Notes under the pieces: generated by a model | Told to the model about the DNA's origin: nothing | Databases searched by the model: none | The model's input: the letters and a program-made list of their open reading frames with translations, nothing else | Program-made: the position numbers and the translations under genes | Part shown: one piece after another, positions 44,299 through 54,151 of the stretch | How the letters are laid out: every line of letters starts with the position of its first letter | How positions within the stretch are numbered: position 1 is the first letter of the stretch | Assembly: GCF_003308995.1 (NCBI RefSeq) | Contig: NZ_QFFJ01000001.1 | Span: 1,984,001 to 2,048,000, forward strand | Reading direction: 5' to 3' | Length of the DNA stretch: 64,000 nt | Source: Chitinophaga flava | Lineage (GTDB): Bacteria > Bacteroidota > Bacteroidia > Chitinophagales > Chitinophagaceae

Positions 44299-47055
44299 TT
44301 AGATGTTGAAAGCGGTATCAATGATCTGCTGTTGCTCACGGGCATGCACTTTGGCATAACCGGTAGCAGTAGATGCACTCGGATTACGGCTGATAACACC
44401 ATAGTTGATCTGCTTCAGGTTCATCTGCAGATAAGCTGCAGCACCCATGTTCAGCGGTTCTTCCTGCACCCAGAAGAAGGTAGCACCCTTGTATTTCTGC
44501 GCAATCACTTCCAGTTGTTTCACTGGCAGCGGATACAGCTGCTCCAGCCTTACAATGGCTACGTCTTTACGATCTTCCTTGGCCTGTTTATCGCTCAGGT
44601 CAAAATACATTTTACCAGTACACAGCAACACTTTCTTCACGGTTGAAGCATCAGTGATAAACGGATCGTCCAGCACTTCCTTGAATCCACCCTGGGTAAA
44701 TTCTTCCATGGTAGAATAAGCACCGGTATGACGCAGGTTAGCTTTTGGAGAGAAGTTGATCAGCGGTTTGCGGAACTGCCAGGTAAGCTGACGACGCAAC
44801 GCATGGAAGAAGTTAGCTGCAGTGGTAATATTGGTAATCACCATATTTTCTTCCGCACAGGTTTGCAGGAAACGCTCCGGACGGGCATTGGAGTGGTCAG
44901 GCCCACCACCTTCATAACCATGAGGCAGCAACATTACCAAACCATTCTGTGTCGTCCATTTTTGTTCTGCACTGCTGATATACTGGTCAATAACGGTCTG
45001 GGCGCCATTTACGAAGTCGCCGTACTGCGCTTCCCAGATCACCAGGCTGTTGGGGTTGGCCATTGCATAGCCATATTCAAAGCCCAGTACACCGTATTCA
45101 CTCAGCAATGAGTTGTATATTCTGAATTTGCCTTGTTTCTCAGTGAGATTACTCAGGCGGTTATAAGTTTCGTTGGTATTTTCATCAAACAATACCGCAT
45201 GACGGTGGGAGAAGGTACCGCGTTTTACGTCTTCACCACTCATCCGCACGTCTTTGCCTTCAATCAGGAGGCTTGCATAGGCCAGCAGTTCACCGGTAGC
45301 CCAGTCCACCTTACCTTCTTCCTGGTATAATTTGATTTTGTCCTGCAGCAGTTTGCTCACCTTGCGCAGTGGCACGAAGTTTTCCGGCCATTTCATCAGG
45401 GCGTCAAACAGATTTTTGAAATCTTCTTCCTTGATAGCAGTAACAGGAGAACCTTCGAAATCCTGCGGGGTTGCTTTACGCAGTGCCTGCCACCATTCTT
45501 CCGGTTTCTGGTTAGCATAAGGCAGCGGATGTTGTTTTACCTCATCCAGACGTGCCTGCAGATCATCCCAGAAAACTTTTTCCATTTCTTTCGCCATGGC
45601 CTGAGCATCAGACTCACCGTTATTGAGCAGGTACTGAGTATATACTTCACGCGGATTCGGATGTTTATCGATCAGCGCATAGAGACTGGGTTGGGTGAAT
45701 TTAGGTTCGTCACCTTCGTTGTGACCGTGTTTACGGTAGCACACCATGTCAATGAAGATATCTTCATTGAACTCCTGACGGTAACGGGCGGCCAGCTGGG
45801 ATACTTTTACCACTGCTTCGGCATCATCACCATTCACGTGGAATACTGGTGCCTGCACGATAGAAGCAACGCTGGTGCAATAGTCAGAGGAGCGGGCATC
45901 ATCAAAGTCGGTAGTAAAACCGATCTGGTTGTTGATCACAAAGTGAATGGTACCACCTGTGGAGTAACCTTTCAGTTTGCTCATCTGCTCCACTTCATAA
46001 ACGATACCTTGTCCGGCCACGGCGGCGTCGCCATGGATGAGGATAGGCAGTATTTTATCGTAGTCGCTGTCGTAAATAACGTCTGCTTTACTGCGTGCAA
46101 AACCGATCACGATCGGGTCTACCACTTCCAGGTGGGAAGGGTTAGGCATCAGTTGCAGGTTCACCGCATTACCGGAAGGTGTAGTAACCTGAGAACGGAA
46201 GCCCAGGTGGTATTTTACGTCACCGCTGCCCATGGTCATGTCCGGAACGGCCAGGCCTTCAAATTCGTTGAAGATCTGTTCGTAGGTTTTGCCCAGGATG
46301 TTGGCCAGTACGTTCAAACGGCCACGGTGTGCCATACCGATTACGGATTCTTTTACTCCGTATTCTGCGGCAACATTGATCATGGCATCCAGCGCCGGGA
46401 TAGTGGATTCACCACCTTCCAGACCAAAGCGTTTCTGACCAATATATTTGGTGTGCAGGAATTTTTCGAAAATAACGCCCTGATTCAGCTTCTGCATCAC
46501 CCGACGGCGCTGCTCCAGCGATAAAGGCTGTGTCATTACCTTTTCAAATTCCCTTTCCAGCCATTTGGATTTATCACGGTCGTTGATATAGGTATACTGA
46601 ATACCTACAGAACCAGCGTAGATTTTTTTCAGGTAGGCAACAATATCTTCCAGGGAAGCTTGTCCCAGGCCGATCACAGTACCTGCGTAGAACTGGGTTT
46701 TGAGATCAGCATCTCCCAGTCCATAGCTGGCAAGGTCCAGATTGGCCCTTCTGTCTTTCCTTTCGCGGATAGGGTTGGTTTTAGCAATGAGATGGCCCTT
46801 TTTACGATATGCCTGGATCAGGCGGTATACGCCCAACTCCTTGGCCAGTTGATCACCACTCACCGGCAAAGAGCCGCCGCCTGCTGCCGTAGCCGCACTT
46901 ACCGCTTTACCATTTGCAGTGGATACCGCAAAATCAAATCCTTCAAAAAATTTCACCCAATCAGGGTCTACAGAGTTGGGATCTTTGAGGAAATCCTGGT
47001 ATAACGATTCAATGTAAGCAGGATGTGAATTGGTGACAAATGAGAAGTCCTTCAT
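44299..47055 (-). CDS. sucA: 2-oxoglutarate dehydrogenase E1 component
   Basis: 918 residues, full length. It starts with the E2-binding helix (SHPAYIESLYQDFLKDPNSVDPDWVKFF), then the thiamine-diphosphate core (VIGMAHRGRLNVLANILGK, HGDAAVAGQGIVYEVEQMS, HVNGDDAEAVV), and the transketolase-like part (FEYGYAMANPNSLVIWEAQYGDF, VQEEPLNMGAAAYL). It carries out the decarboxylation step of the TCA cycle. sucA and sucB form an operon; lpd is not adjacent. Confidence 0.96.
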   Translation of the reverse strand: MKDFSFVTNSHPAYIESLYQDFLKDPNSVDPDWVKFFEGFDFAVSTANGKAVSAATAAGGGSLPVSGDQLAKELGVYRLIQAYRKKGHLIAKTNPIRERKDRRANLDLASYGLGDADLKTQFYAGTVIGLGQASLEDIVAYLKKIYAGSVGIQYTYINDRDKSKWLEREFEKVMTQPLSLEQRRRVMQKLNQGVIFEKFLHTKYIGQKRFGLEGGESTIPALDAMINVAAEYGVKESVIGMAHRGRLNVLANILGKTYEQIFNEFEGLAVPDMTMGSGDVKYHLGFRSQVTTPSGNAVNLQLMPNPSHLEVVDPIVIGFARSKADVIYDSDYDKILPILIHGDAAVAGQGIVYEVEQMSKLKGYSTGGTIHFVINNQIGFTTDFDDARSSDYCTSVASIVQAPVFHVNGDDAEAVVKVSQLAARYRQEFNEDIFIDMVCYRKHGHNEGDEPKFTQPSLYALIDKHPNPREVYTQYLLNNGESDAQAMAKEMEKVFWDDLQARLDEVKQHPLPYANQKPEEWWQALRKATPQDFEGSPVTAIKEEDFKNLFDALMKWPENFVPLRKVSKLLQDKIKLYQEEGKVDWATGELLAYASLLIEGKDVRMSGEDVKRGTFSHRHAVLFDENTNETYNRLSNLTEKQGKFRIYNSLLSEYGVLGFEYGYAMANPNSLVIWEAQYGDFVNGAQTVIDQYISSAEQKWTTQNGLVMLLPHGYEGGGPDHSNARPERFLQTCAEENMVITNITTAANFFHALRRQLTWQFRKPLINFSPKANLRHTGAYSTMEEFTQGGFKEVLDDPFITDASTVKKVLLCTGKMYFDLSDKQAKEDRKDVAIVRLEQLYPLPVKQLEVIAQKYKGATFFWVQEEPLNMGAAAYLQMNLKQINYGVISRNPSASTATGYAKVHAREQQQIIDTAFNI

Positions 47056-47276
47056 TTACAACGAGTTTTGCTGATCTTCAGTTCAAATACTTTTCTGTTG
47101 GTGTCCCGATATATTAATATATGGGATTGCAAATATCGCTCGTTTTTTAATACAGAGGATGGAAAAAATGAGAAAATATCATATGATTTCCTCTGATTGT
47201 AAAGATGATTTTATCCATTACTTTTATACCCGGACGGAAAACTTACTTTTTGTTTGTTTGATATTTGGAATATACT

Positions 47277-47284
47277 TACCTTTG
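47277..47284 (+). promoter_or_regulatory. -7 promoter box of rpsT
   Basis: TACCTTTG matches TAnnTTTG, with TTTG at 47257-47260 sixteen bases upstream as a -33 box. It gives a leader of roughly 20 nt before the rpsT ATG. Confidence 0.65.
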
Positions 47285-47309
47285 CCGTCCGAAACTTGAA
47301 ATTTGAAAA

Positions 47310-47564
47310 ATGGCAAATCATAAAGCAACGAAAAAAGACGTACGTCAAAGCAGAAAACGTAACGAACGTAACCGTTACTACGGCAAAACTACCCGTAATG
47401 CCATCCGTGACCTGAAAGCGATAACTGAGAAAGCGGCAGCAGAAAAAGAACTGTCTGACGTGGCATCTATGATTGACAAACTGGCTAAACGTAACGTTAT
47501 CCACAAGAACAAAGCTGCAAATCTGAAAAGCAAGCTGGCTAAAAAAGTAGCTGCTTTAGCTTAA
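47310..47564 (+). CDS. rpsT: 30S ribosomal protein S20
   Basis: 84 residues, very basic and all-helical, with the S20 pattern MANHKATKKDVRQSRKRNER at the start and AKRNVIHKNKAANLKSKLAKK near the end. It binds 16S rRNA early in 30S assembly. It is a single-gene unit with its own promoter and terminator. Confidence 0.96.
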   Translation: MANHKATKKDVRQSRKRNERNRYYGKTTRNAIRDLKAITEKAAAEKELSDVASMIDKLAKRNVIHKNKAANLKSKLAKKVAALA

Positions 47565-47587
47565 TCTTTTCAGTAACAAATATTTAT

Positions 47588-47617
47588 AGCTCTTCCTCAC
47601 AAAGGAAGGGCTTTTTG
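47588..47617 (+). terminator. Terminator of rpsT
   Basis: AGCTCTTCCT/AGGAAGGGCT with a 5-nt loop and T5, 23 bp after the stop. Confidence 0.85.
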
Positions 47618-47652
47618 TTTTTCCTGTCACTTTCATAACCTTATTTCTTCTC

Positions 47653-49377
47653 ATGAGTAAGTTATTCACAGCCATAGCACTTATGCTGACTATGGCCGCA
47701 CAAGCCCAGGACTTCACTACCCGGTTCGAAAAAACCAATGGCCGGGAAACAGCTACCTACCAGGAAGTAATCCGCTACTATCAGCAACTTTCCGCTCGGT
47801 ACCCTCAACTCAAAATGACCACCATAGGTACCACTGACGCCGGATTTCCCCTTCATCTGATCACCTACTCCCCCTCCCGGGATTTCGACTTCAACAGCCT
47901 CCATAAAAAAAATAAACGCATCATACTGATTAACAATGGTATACACCCCGGCGAACCCGACGGTATCGATGCCTCCATGATGCTGCTCCGCGACCTCGCC
48001 CAGGGCAAAGCCGTTCTCCCCGATAATATCGTCCTCGCCGTCATCCCCGTCTATAATATCGGTGGCATGCTCAACCGCTCCGCCTTCTACCGGGTAGACC
48101 AAAACGGCCCCGATGCCTTCGGATCCAGAGGCAACGGCCAAAACCTGGACCTCAACCGCGACTTCATCAAAGCCGATTCCCGCAACGCCCGCACCTTCCA
48201 GCAGATATACCACCTCACAGACCCCGACGTTTTTATCGACAACCACGTCAGTAATGGCGCCGACTATCAACATATCATCACCCTACTGTCTACCCAGTAC
48301 AATAAACTTGGTGGCCCCATGGGCGATTTCCTCCACAATACCTTCGAACCAGGCCTCTACCAGCTCATGAAAACCAAAGGTTATGACCTCGTTCCCTATG
48401 TCAACCACTTCGACGAAACACCCGACAGCGGCTGGGTCGAATTCTCCGACCTGCCCCGCTACTCCTCCGGATATACTACCCTCTTCCATACCTTCGGCTT
48501 TGTTCCGGAAACTCATATGCTCAAACCTTATCCACAAAGGGTTAAGGCCACCTACGCTCTGATGCAGTCATTTATTCAGTTCACCAGCGAACACAGCGCC
48601 ACTATCAAACAACTGCGCGACCAGGCCAAACAAACGACCATCTCTCAAAAAAGTTTCCCGCTTTCCTGGAAGTTCGACATGAACAAATACAGCCTCATCA
48701 CTTTTAAAGGCTTCACCTCCGGACACAAACCCAGCGATATCTCCGGGCTGCCCCGCCTCTACTACGACCGCAGCAAGCCCTATGAAAAACAGGTAAAGTT
48801 CTATAACTACGCCAACGCGGAAAATTATGTGGATAAACCCAAAGCCTACATCATCCCCCAGGGATGGTGGGCAGTCATCGATCTGCTGAAAAATAATAAA
48901 GTCAATATGCAACGCCTGCAAAAGGATACCACCATCTATGTGGAAGTATACCATATCGCAGACTTCAAAACCTATCCAAAACCATTCGAAAAACATTACC
49001 TGCATACCGACATCAAAGTCTCCAGCAGCCGCGATTCCATCCACTTCCGCAGCGGTGATTACTATATTCCCATGAATCAAACGGCCAACCGCTTCCTCAT
49101 GGAAACACTGGAACCAACCGCCGGCGACTCCTACTTCGCATGGAACTTCTTTGACGCTATACTCGGACAAAAAGAAGGTTATTCATCTTATGTTTTTGAA
49201 GATACCGGTGCCGAATACCTGAAAACTCATCCTGAACTGCAAACCTTGCTGAACAATAAAAAAGCCGCAGATACCGCTTTCGCTAACAACGCCAGCGCAC
49301 AACTGAGCTTTATTTATAAAAACTCCCCCTACGCAGAACCAGAATACATGCGGTATCCGGTGTATAGAATTTTATAA
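47653..49377 (+). CDS. M14-family zinc carboxypeptidase, exported
   Basis: 574 residues with a signal peptide (MSKLFTAIALMLTMAAQAQ). The zinc site is HPGEPDG (HxxE) near residue 97 with the third ligand in VFIDNHVSNGADYQH near 195; LNRDF lies between them. A glutamate suitable for catalysis is in FVPETHMLKPY near 290. The C-terminal 250 residues form an extra beta-rich domain. It probably trims peptides in the periplasm or outside the cell. Its length exceeds classic carboxypeptidases because of the extra domain. Confidence 0.88.
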   Translation: MSKLFTAIALMLTMAAQAQDFTTRFEKTNGRETATYQEVIRYYQQLSARYPQLKMTTIGTTDAGFPLHLITYSPSRDFDFNSLHKKNKRIILINNGIHPGEPDGIDASMMLLRDLAQGKAVLPDNIVLAVIPVYNIGGMLNRSAFYRVDQNGPDAFGSRGNGQNLDLNRDFIKADSRNARTFQQIYHLTDPDVFIDNHVSNGADYQHIITLLSTQYNKLGGPMGDFLHNTFEPGLYQLMKTKGYDLVPYVNHFDETPDSGWVEFSDLPRYSSGYTTLFHTFGFVPETHMLKPYPQRVKATYALMQSFIQFTSEHSATIKQLRDQAKQTTISQKSFPLSWKFDMNKYSLITFKGFTSGHKPSDISGLPRLYYDRSKPYEKQVKFYNYANAENYVDKPKAYIIPQGWWAVIDLLKNNKVNMQRLQKDTTIYVEVYHIADFKTYPKPFEKHYLHTDIKVSSSRDSIHFRSGDYYIPMNQTANRFLMETLEPTAGDSYFAWNFFDAILGQKEGYSSYVFEDTGAEYLKTHPELQTLLNNKKAADTAFANNASAQLSFIYKNSPYAEPEYMRYPVYRIL

Positions 49378-49385
49378 AAATCCGG

Positions 49386-49410
49386 ATTGGTCAGACAGTG
49401 TCTGACCAAT
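49386..49410. terminator. Hairpin after the M14 peptidase gene
   Basis: ATTGGTCAGA/TCTGACCAAT, 9 bp after the stop. It shares the word TTGGTCAG with the next hairpin. Confidence 0.6.
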
Positions 49411-49421
49411 TCACGATATAA

Positions 49422-49467
49422 AAAAACCGTTATTTAAATTGGTCAGCCAATTTAAATAACGGTTTTT
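49422..49467. terminator. Strong bidirectional terminator between convergent genes
   Basis: A 21-bp perfect stem (A5CCGTTATTTAAATTGG paired with its complement, ending T5) with a TCAG loop. It separates the M14 gene from the last gene of the pigment block. Confidence 0.9.
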
Positions 49468-49487
49468 AGCAATATAAATTTGTTATG

Positions 49488-50525
49488 TTAAACCCTTTCC
49501 AGCACGATCATCGCGTGCTGTTCTCCATAAAAATGATTATAGAGTAAAATGCGGTTGATAGTAGCCGGTACCTTTTCCAGTGAAGGAAACCACTGGGCAG
49601 GAACCTGCTGTGAACGCAGGATATTTGCGCCCAGCCACATACCGAAAGCGCCGGCTGTATCATATTCTCCGCAGAGATGTTTGAATGGCAGCTGCGGAAT
49701 ATTCAGGCGGTCGGCTTGCTGATAATAGTGTTCATAACGGTTGTCTCCGTTTCTGCCAGTTAATATCAAATCAGCACCTTCCGCAAAAGTAGCCAGGGTA
49801 TCGGCCAGCTTTTCATCGGTAGGTTTATAGAGCAGCTTAAGACCTGTTACTGCTGCGTATTGGTTGTCTGCTGGCGCGGCTGTCAGGGAGAAGAAAACAG
49901 CCCCCTCTCCGGCAATACTGCCGGGGGACAGTTGTTCATACAGGCTGCGACTATCAGTGGGCGCCTGTTTCCAGAAACCTATCCGGCTTTTGATATAAAA
50001 ATGTTCAGCAGTCATTTCTTCAAAAGCGCCGGTGAGGGTATTGGAAGCTCCTTCTGCCAGCAACATCATACTGTCGAGCAATGCGGTTTCAAAAGAAAAA
50101 CCACGATGCACAAAGGTGTTGTTATAGGCTGTAGCATTGAGCTGCAACGCTACCAGGCCATTGACAGAGTTGTAAGTAGACTGGATAAAAGGGGTGGGAT
50201 TGAGCGCTGTTTCCTTATACTGCTCTATCTCGCGGATAAATTTTTCGGTATCCTGAAGACTGCCTTTACCGGTGCCTGTTACAATAGGTCCTACGGTATC
50301 CAGTCCGCTGTCGCGCACACATTGCAGAGCGGTGGTAAGTCCCATCTTCAGCACACGTGTCATCCGACGCAGGCTGTTGCCCGGGATAAACGGCTTGTAA
50401 TCAGGTTCAATACAGGGAAGCAGGTTACTGTCTGTATGCACCAGCGGCGCCGAAAAAATATCCCCGTTAAAAGTCTGTTGCGGGGAAATGGCCGCCATTC
50501 CTTGTATGTAACACTTAACCTTCAT
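49488..50525 (-). CDS. Catalytically altered beta-ketoacyl synthase (chain-length-factor-like)
   Basis: 345 residues, shorter than a full FabF. The thiolase-fold pattern is visible (GLTTALQCVRDSGLD, FIQSTYNSVNGLVALQL, NLLPCIEPDYKPFIPG) but all three catalytic positions differ: the Cys nucleophile region reads NNTFVHRGFSFE, the first His region reads LTGRNGDNRYEHYY, and the second reads HLCGEYDTAGAFGM. It overlaps the active ketosynthase gene upstream by 11 bp, the arrangement of KS/chain-length-factor pairs in aryl-polyene and flexirubin clusters. It probably forms a heterodimer with that enzyme (inferred). Confidence 0.8.
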   Translation of the reverse strand: MKVKCYIQGMAAISPQQTFNGDIFSAPLVHTDSNLLPCIEPDYKPFIPGNSLRRMTRVLKMGLTTALQCVRDSGLDTVGPIVTGTGKGSLQDTEKFIREIEQYKETALNPTPFIQSTYNSVNGLVALQLNATAYNNTFVHRGFSFETALLDSMMLLAEGASNTLTGAFEEMTAEHFYIKSRIGFWKQAPTDSRSLYEQLSPGSIAGEGAVFFSLTAAPADNQYAAVTGLKLLYKPTDEKLADTLATFAEGADLILTGRNGDNRYEHYYQQADRLNIPQLPFKHLCGEYDTAGAFGMWLGANILRSQQVPAQWFPSLEKVPATINRILLYNHFYGEQHAMIVLERV

Positions 50526-51729
50526 ATTTGCTGATCACCAGGGAAGCGTTGTTGCCTCCGAAGCCGAATGAATTTGAAATAACATTATTAACAGAAGCGT
50601 CTTCTATCAGCCGCGTTACCGGAGTGATATTAAGTTCTTCCATTTTTTCCGAGAAGTTGAGATTCGGGAATATCAACCCGTTTTGTATGGCCAGTACCGC
50701 GAAGATAGCTTCAATAGCACCTGCTGCTGCCAGCGTATGCCCGGTAAAGGGTTTGGTGGAGCTGAACAGTGGCACCTTGCTGCCAAACAGCCGCTCCAGC
50801 GCTTTTCCTTCCGACACGTCGTTGTTAAGCGTGGCGGTGCCATGCACATTGATATAATCTACTGCATCTGCTGATCTGCCACTCATAGCCAGCGCCGCTT
50901 TCATCGCTTCATAAGCTCCGTCGCCGTCCGGAGAGGGAGAGGTAGGATGAAATGCTTCGTTGGTATTGCAATAGCCGGTCAGTTCCGCCAGTATTCTGCT
51001 GTTGTTGGCCCTGGCAAAAGATTCTCCTTCCAATACAAGATAGGCAGCGCCTTCGCCCAGGTTAAGCCCCGTGCGCTGCTGGTCAAAAGGCCGGCAGAAC
51101 TGCTTATCTACGTTTTTCAACGAGTTGAACCCGTTTAAGGTAAAGCGGGTGAGCGCTTCTGTGCCACCACATATCACCCTGGGCAGCATGCCCTGTTTGA
51201 TCATGCGGGCGCCAAACATCAATGCGTTCGCAGAGGAGGAACAGGCAGTACTGATGGTGGCAATATACTCACAAAAACCTACGGCATCGGCTATACGTTG
51301 GGTACAGTCGGCACAGTCCAGCGTATCAATGTATTGTAGAAAAGTCCCGTCTTTTTCGGGGTTGATGATATCAAAGTATACCTTTTCGGTGTCGCACATA
51401 CCGCCTACGGTGCTGGCATTGATAAAACCTGTAGGGGCAGATTGTACATCGCTGATACCTGCCTGCTGCAATGCTTCCTTCATGGCCGCCATTCCCAGCA
51501 GGGTGGTACGGGTCAATCCTTTACAGGGCGTTGTACCGGCAAGTGTTGCCAGCGATTCGTTGGTATGTTTTACTTCCGCTACCGGCAGCACTTGCCTGTA
51601 AATGGTATCAATATAACTGGTAAAACCCAGTCCACTGCGTTGTTGCCGCAATTGCTCCAGGTTTTCAGCTACATTATCACCTATGGCGGTGATCATTCCC
51701 ATCCCTGTTATAAACACTCTTTCCGCCAT
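50515..51729 (-). CDS. Beta-ketoacyl-ACP synthase (FabF-like) of the pigment cluster
   Basis: 404 residues with an intact KS set: nucleophile in STACSSSANALMFG near residue 163, first His in INVHGTATLNND near 300, second His in KPFTGHTLAAAGAIEA near 335. The start is GMGMITAIGDNVAEN. It should extend acyl or polyene chains on the ACP encoded just upstream (13 bp). Its partner is the altered KS that overlaps its end. Confidence 0.9.
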   Translation of the reverse strand: MAERVFITGMGMITAIGDNVAENLEQLRQQRSGLGFTSYIDTIYRQVLPVAEVKHTNESLATLAGTTPCKGLTRTTLLGMAAMKEALQQAGISDVQSAPTGFINASTVGGMCDTEKVYFDIINPEKDGTFLQYIDTLDCADCTQRIADAVGFCEYIATISTACSSSANALMFGARMIKQGMLPRVICGGTEALTRFTLNGFNSLKNVDKQFCRPFDQQRTGLNLGEGAAYLVLEGESFARANNSRILAELTGYCNTNEAFHPTSPSPDGDGAYEAMKAALAMSGRSADAVDYINVHGTATLNNDVSEGKALERLFGSKVPLFSSTKPFTGHTLAAAGAIEAIFAVLAIQNGLIFPNLNFSEKMEELNITPVTRLIEDASVNNVISNSFGFGGNNASLVISKYEG

Positions 51730-51742
51730 ATCAGCTGTTTAC

Positions 51743-52000
51743 TTAGGCCCGCTGCCTGGATTGGATAAATTCAGCCATAGACTGCACAGACTGCAGGATT
51801 TTACGTCCTTCGCGAGGATCTTCTACTTTAATCTGGTATTGTCTTTCCAGCAATACCATCAGCTCGAGGGAGTCAATACTGTCGAGACCAAGCCCTTCAC
51901 CAAATAAAGGGGCGTTATCTTCGATATCTTCCGGTTTAGTATCCTGCAGATTTAATGCTTCAATGATCTGCGCTTTGAGTTTACTTTTTAATTCTTCCAT
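51743..52000 (-). CDS. Acyl carrier protein
   Basis: 85 residues, acidic and helical, with the phosphopantetheine serine in GLGLDSIDSLELMVLLERQY. The DSIDS motif is common for ACPs of aryl-polyene/flexirubin clusters rather than the DSLD of housekeeping AcpP. It carries the growing chain for the neighbouring ketosynthases. Confidence 0.92.
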   Translation of the reverse strand: MEELKSKLKAQIIEALNLQDTKPEDIEDNAPLFGEGLGLDSIDSLELMVLLERQYQIKVEDPREGRKILQSVQSMAEFIQSRQRA

Positions 52001-52084
52001 AATGTTGTAGGTTTATCACCTGCTGTACCCAACAGGAGATGGCCCATGTGGGGAGTAAAAATACTATTGTTTTGAAAATATTTA

Positions 52085-53377
52085 TTAGTTCATTCTTCGT
52101 TTTTCCACATATCCGGCTATAGCCAGCATCACCAATCCGGTGAACACCAGCAGTATTACGTTTTTCCACACATACCCAATACCACCGTTACGAAGGTAAA
52201 TATCGTTGATAGCATCCAGTCCCCAGCTGAGCGGCGACAGATGTCCCAGGGCCTGCATATTGCCCGGCATCACTTCCAGCGGTATCCATATTCCGCCGAT
52301 GGCAGACAGGATTACAATAGAGATGGCGCCGAAGTTGAGGGCCTGGTTCGGTGTTTTGAAAAGTGTGCCGATCAGTATACCATAACAGGTGGCTGCCAGC
52401 CCTATGCCGGCGGCTACCAGCAAAGTGGCGCCCTGCGCATGTCCCATCACCAGTCTGGGCAGGCCCAGCAATGGCATCAGATAGATACCTACCAGCATCA
52501 TCAGATAAAACTGCAGTATACAAATGCCTATAAAAAAAGTCATTTTTCCGGCCAGGATAGATAAATAGGAACCTGGTATCAGCTTCATCCTTAAAAGACT
52601 ACCATCTTCCCTTTCCCGGATCATATTGCCAGCTATCGGAATAACGATAAAAAACATGGCAAAAATGCTCCAGGCCGGTACGTTATGTTGTACGGAATTA
52701 GACACTACATCCAGCTGTTTGCCTGTGCCGGTGGCCCGTTCTTTCAAACCTACGGCCTGCAGGCGGATAGGCAGTGTGTCTTCCGGTGTAGCCTGCACAT
52801 CTTTGTTATGCAGCTGTTGTTTGATCCGGTCCAGCAGCATATCTGTTTCCACCTGGGTCAGGAAGTTGTCCAATGCCTGGTGGATAGCGCCTTTAAAAGC
52901 TTTTTTGGCAGCAGGGTCGAAATAAATGACCACGTTGAGTGAGTCGGCACCTTTTTTTACCGGCAGAGAAACGCTCATGCCCATCCGTTTGGTGATATCG
53001 TTTACGATGCGGTTGGCATTACTCACTATCGCTCCGGTAGCTCCGGCCGGTACTACAATGCTGATTTTAAAGTGGCCGCTGTTGACCAGTTCTCTTGCCT
53101 GTTCTGCCGTCACGGCTTTTCCATCCAATGAATCGATGACGTTGAACTGGCCGCCGGATGCCAGCCCTTCCCGGATATATTTCCCCAGGCGTCCGTGATC
53201 ATTATCTACTGTCAGTATATCAAACTTTACATCCTGATAGTCTTTGAAGGGCGCGTCCTGTATTAATGCCATCACGGTGATCAGCACCAGCGGCATCACA
53301 AACAGGAGCGTAAGTCCCATTTTATCGCGCAACAACAGCTGCCATTCTTTTCTTATGGTAGCCAGTAATCTAAGCAT
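52085..53377 (-). CDS. ABC-2 type transporter permease
   Basis: 430 residues: one N-terminal membrane helix (MGLTLLFVMPLVLITVMALI), a 200-residue extracytoplasmic segment (RIVNDITKRMGMSVSLPVKK), then five C-terminal helices (AWSIFAMFFIVIPIAGNMIREREDGSLLRMKLIPGS, ending GLVMLAIAGYVEKRR). This is the ABC-2/DrrB-like layout used for export of lipids or pigments. It pairs with the ATPase gene 18 bp upstream. Confidence 0.9.
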   Translation of the reverse strand: MLRLLATIRKEWQLLLRDKMGLTLLFVMPLVLITVMALIQDAPFKDYQDVKFDILTVDNDHGRLGKYIREGLASGGQFNVIDSLDGKAVTAEQARELVNSGHFKISIVVPAGATGAIVSNANRIVNDITKRMGMSVSLPVKKGADSLNVVIYFDPAAKKAFKGAIHQALDNFLTQVETDMLLDRIKQQLHNKDVQATPEDTLPIRLQAVGLKERATGTGKQLDVVSNSVQHNVPAWSIFAMFFIVIPIAGNMIREREDGSLLRMKLIPGSYLSILAGKMTFFIGICILQFYLMMLVGIYLMPLLGLPRLVMGHAQGATLLVAAGIGLAATCYGILIGTLFKTPNQALNFGAISIVILSAIGGIWIPLEVMPGNMQALGHLSPLSWGLDAINDIYLRNGGIGYVWKNVILLVFTGLVMLAIAGYVEKRRMN

Positions 53378-53395
53378 AGCTTTTCTGTCTTTTTA

Positions 53396-54142
53396 TTAAT
53401 CCCGCAAGGCATGCCCGGTACAATGCAAAAACACATCTTCCAGGTTGCGGCAATCCGGTGTCGCTGCTATCAATGAAGCAGGTTCTCCGTGAAGTATCAT
53501 TTTGCCTTCGTCCATAATCACCACCTCGTGGCAGAGCGATTGTGCCTCTTCCAACAGGTGTGAAGTGTAGAGGATACTGGCGCCCCGTTCGTTGTAGCTC
53601 CGCAAAAATTCCAGGATCATGCTGCGCGACTGTACGTCCACTCCTGCGGTAGGTTCGTCCAGTATCAGCAAATCAGGCTCATGCAGGATGGCAGCAATGA
53701 TATTGGCTCTGCGTTTCATCCCGCCTGAATATTTATATATTTCCTTATGGGCACTTTTTTCGAGGCCAAAAACCTCCAGATGCTGCATAATCTTTTTCTG
53801 CAGCGACTGACCTTTATAACCGTAGAGGTTACCAAAGTATGTCAGGTTTTCCACCGCAGAAAGCTGTGGGAACAATGCTATCTGCTGTGGTACAATACCA
53901 ATGATCCTTTTGATTTGTTCGCGGTGGGCATCATCCTGTGGCAAGCCATGGATCATTACCTCACCACCATCGGCTTTTACCAGTCCGCACAAAATAGAGA
54001 TCGTAGTGGTTTTGCCGGCACCATTGGGGCCCAGCAGCCCGCCTATCTTCTTTTCAGGAAAGGCAAACGAAAGCCCTTTCAGCGTTGGTTCTGCTGCTGC
54101 CGCGTATGTTTTGGTTAATTCTTTTACTGATATGCTGGCCAT
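53396..54142 (-). CDS. ABC transporter ATP-binding protein
   Basis: 248 residues from MASISVKELTKTYAAAAEP (ATG 54142); an ATG three codons earlier at 54151 is also possible. Walker A is LLGPNGAGKTTTISIL, the signature is YSGGMKRRANIIAAI and Walker B is LLILDEPTAGVDVQSR. It drives the adjacent ABC-2 permease. In flexirubin clusters this pair is thought to move the lipid pigment to the outer membrane. Confidence 0.92.
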   Translation of the reverse strand: MASISVKELTKTYAAAAEPTLKGLSFAFPEKKIGGLLGPNGAGKTTTISILCGLVKADGGEVMIHGLPQDDAHREQIKRIIGIVPQQIALFPQLSAVENLTYFGNLYGYKGQSLQKKIMQHLEVFGLEKSAHKEIYKYSGGMKRRANIIAAILHEPDLLILDEPTAGVDVQSRSMILEFLRSYNERGASILYTSHLLEEAQSLCHEVVIMDEGKMILHGEPASLIAATPDCRNLEDVFLHCTGHALRD

Positions 54143-54151
54143 TTCACACAA

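Noticed and set aside
45529..46524. 331-codon plus-strand frame opposite sucA
   Set aside because: Antisense shadow of a conserved TCA-cycle gene.
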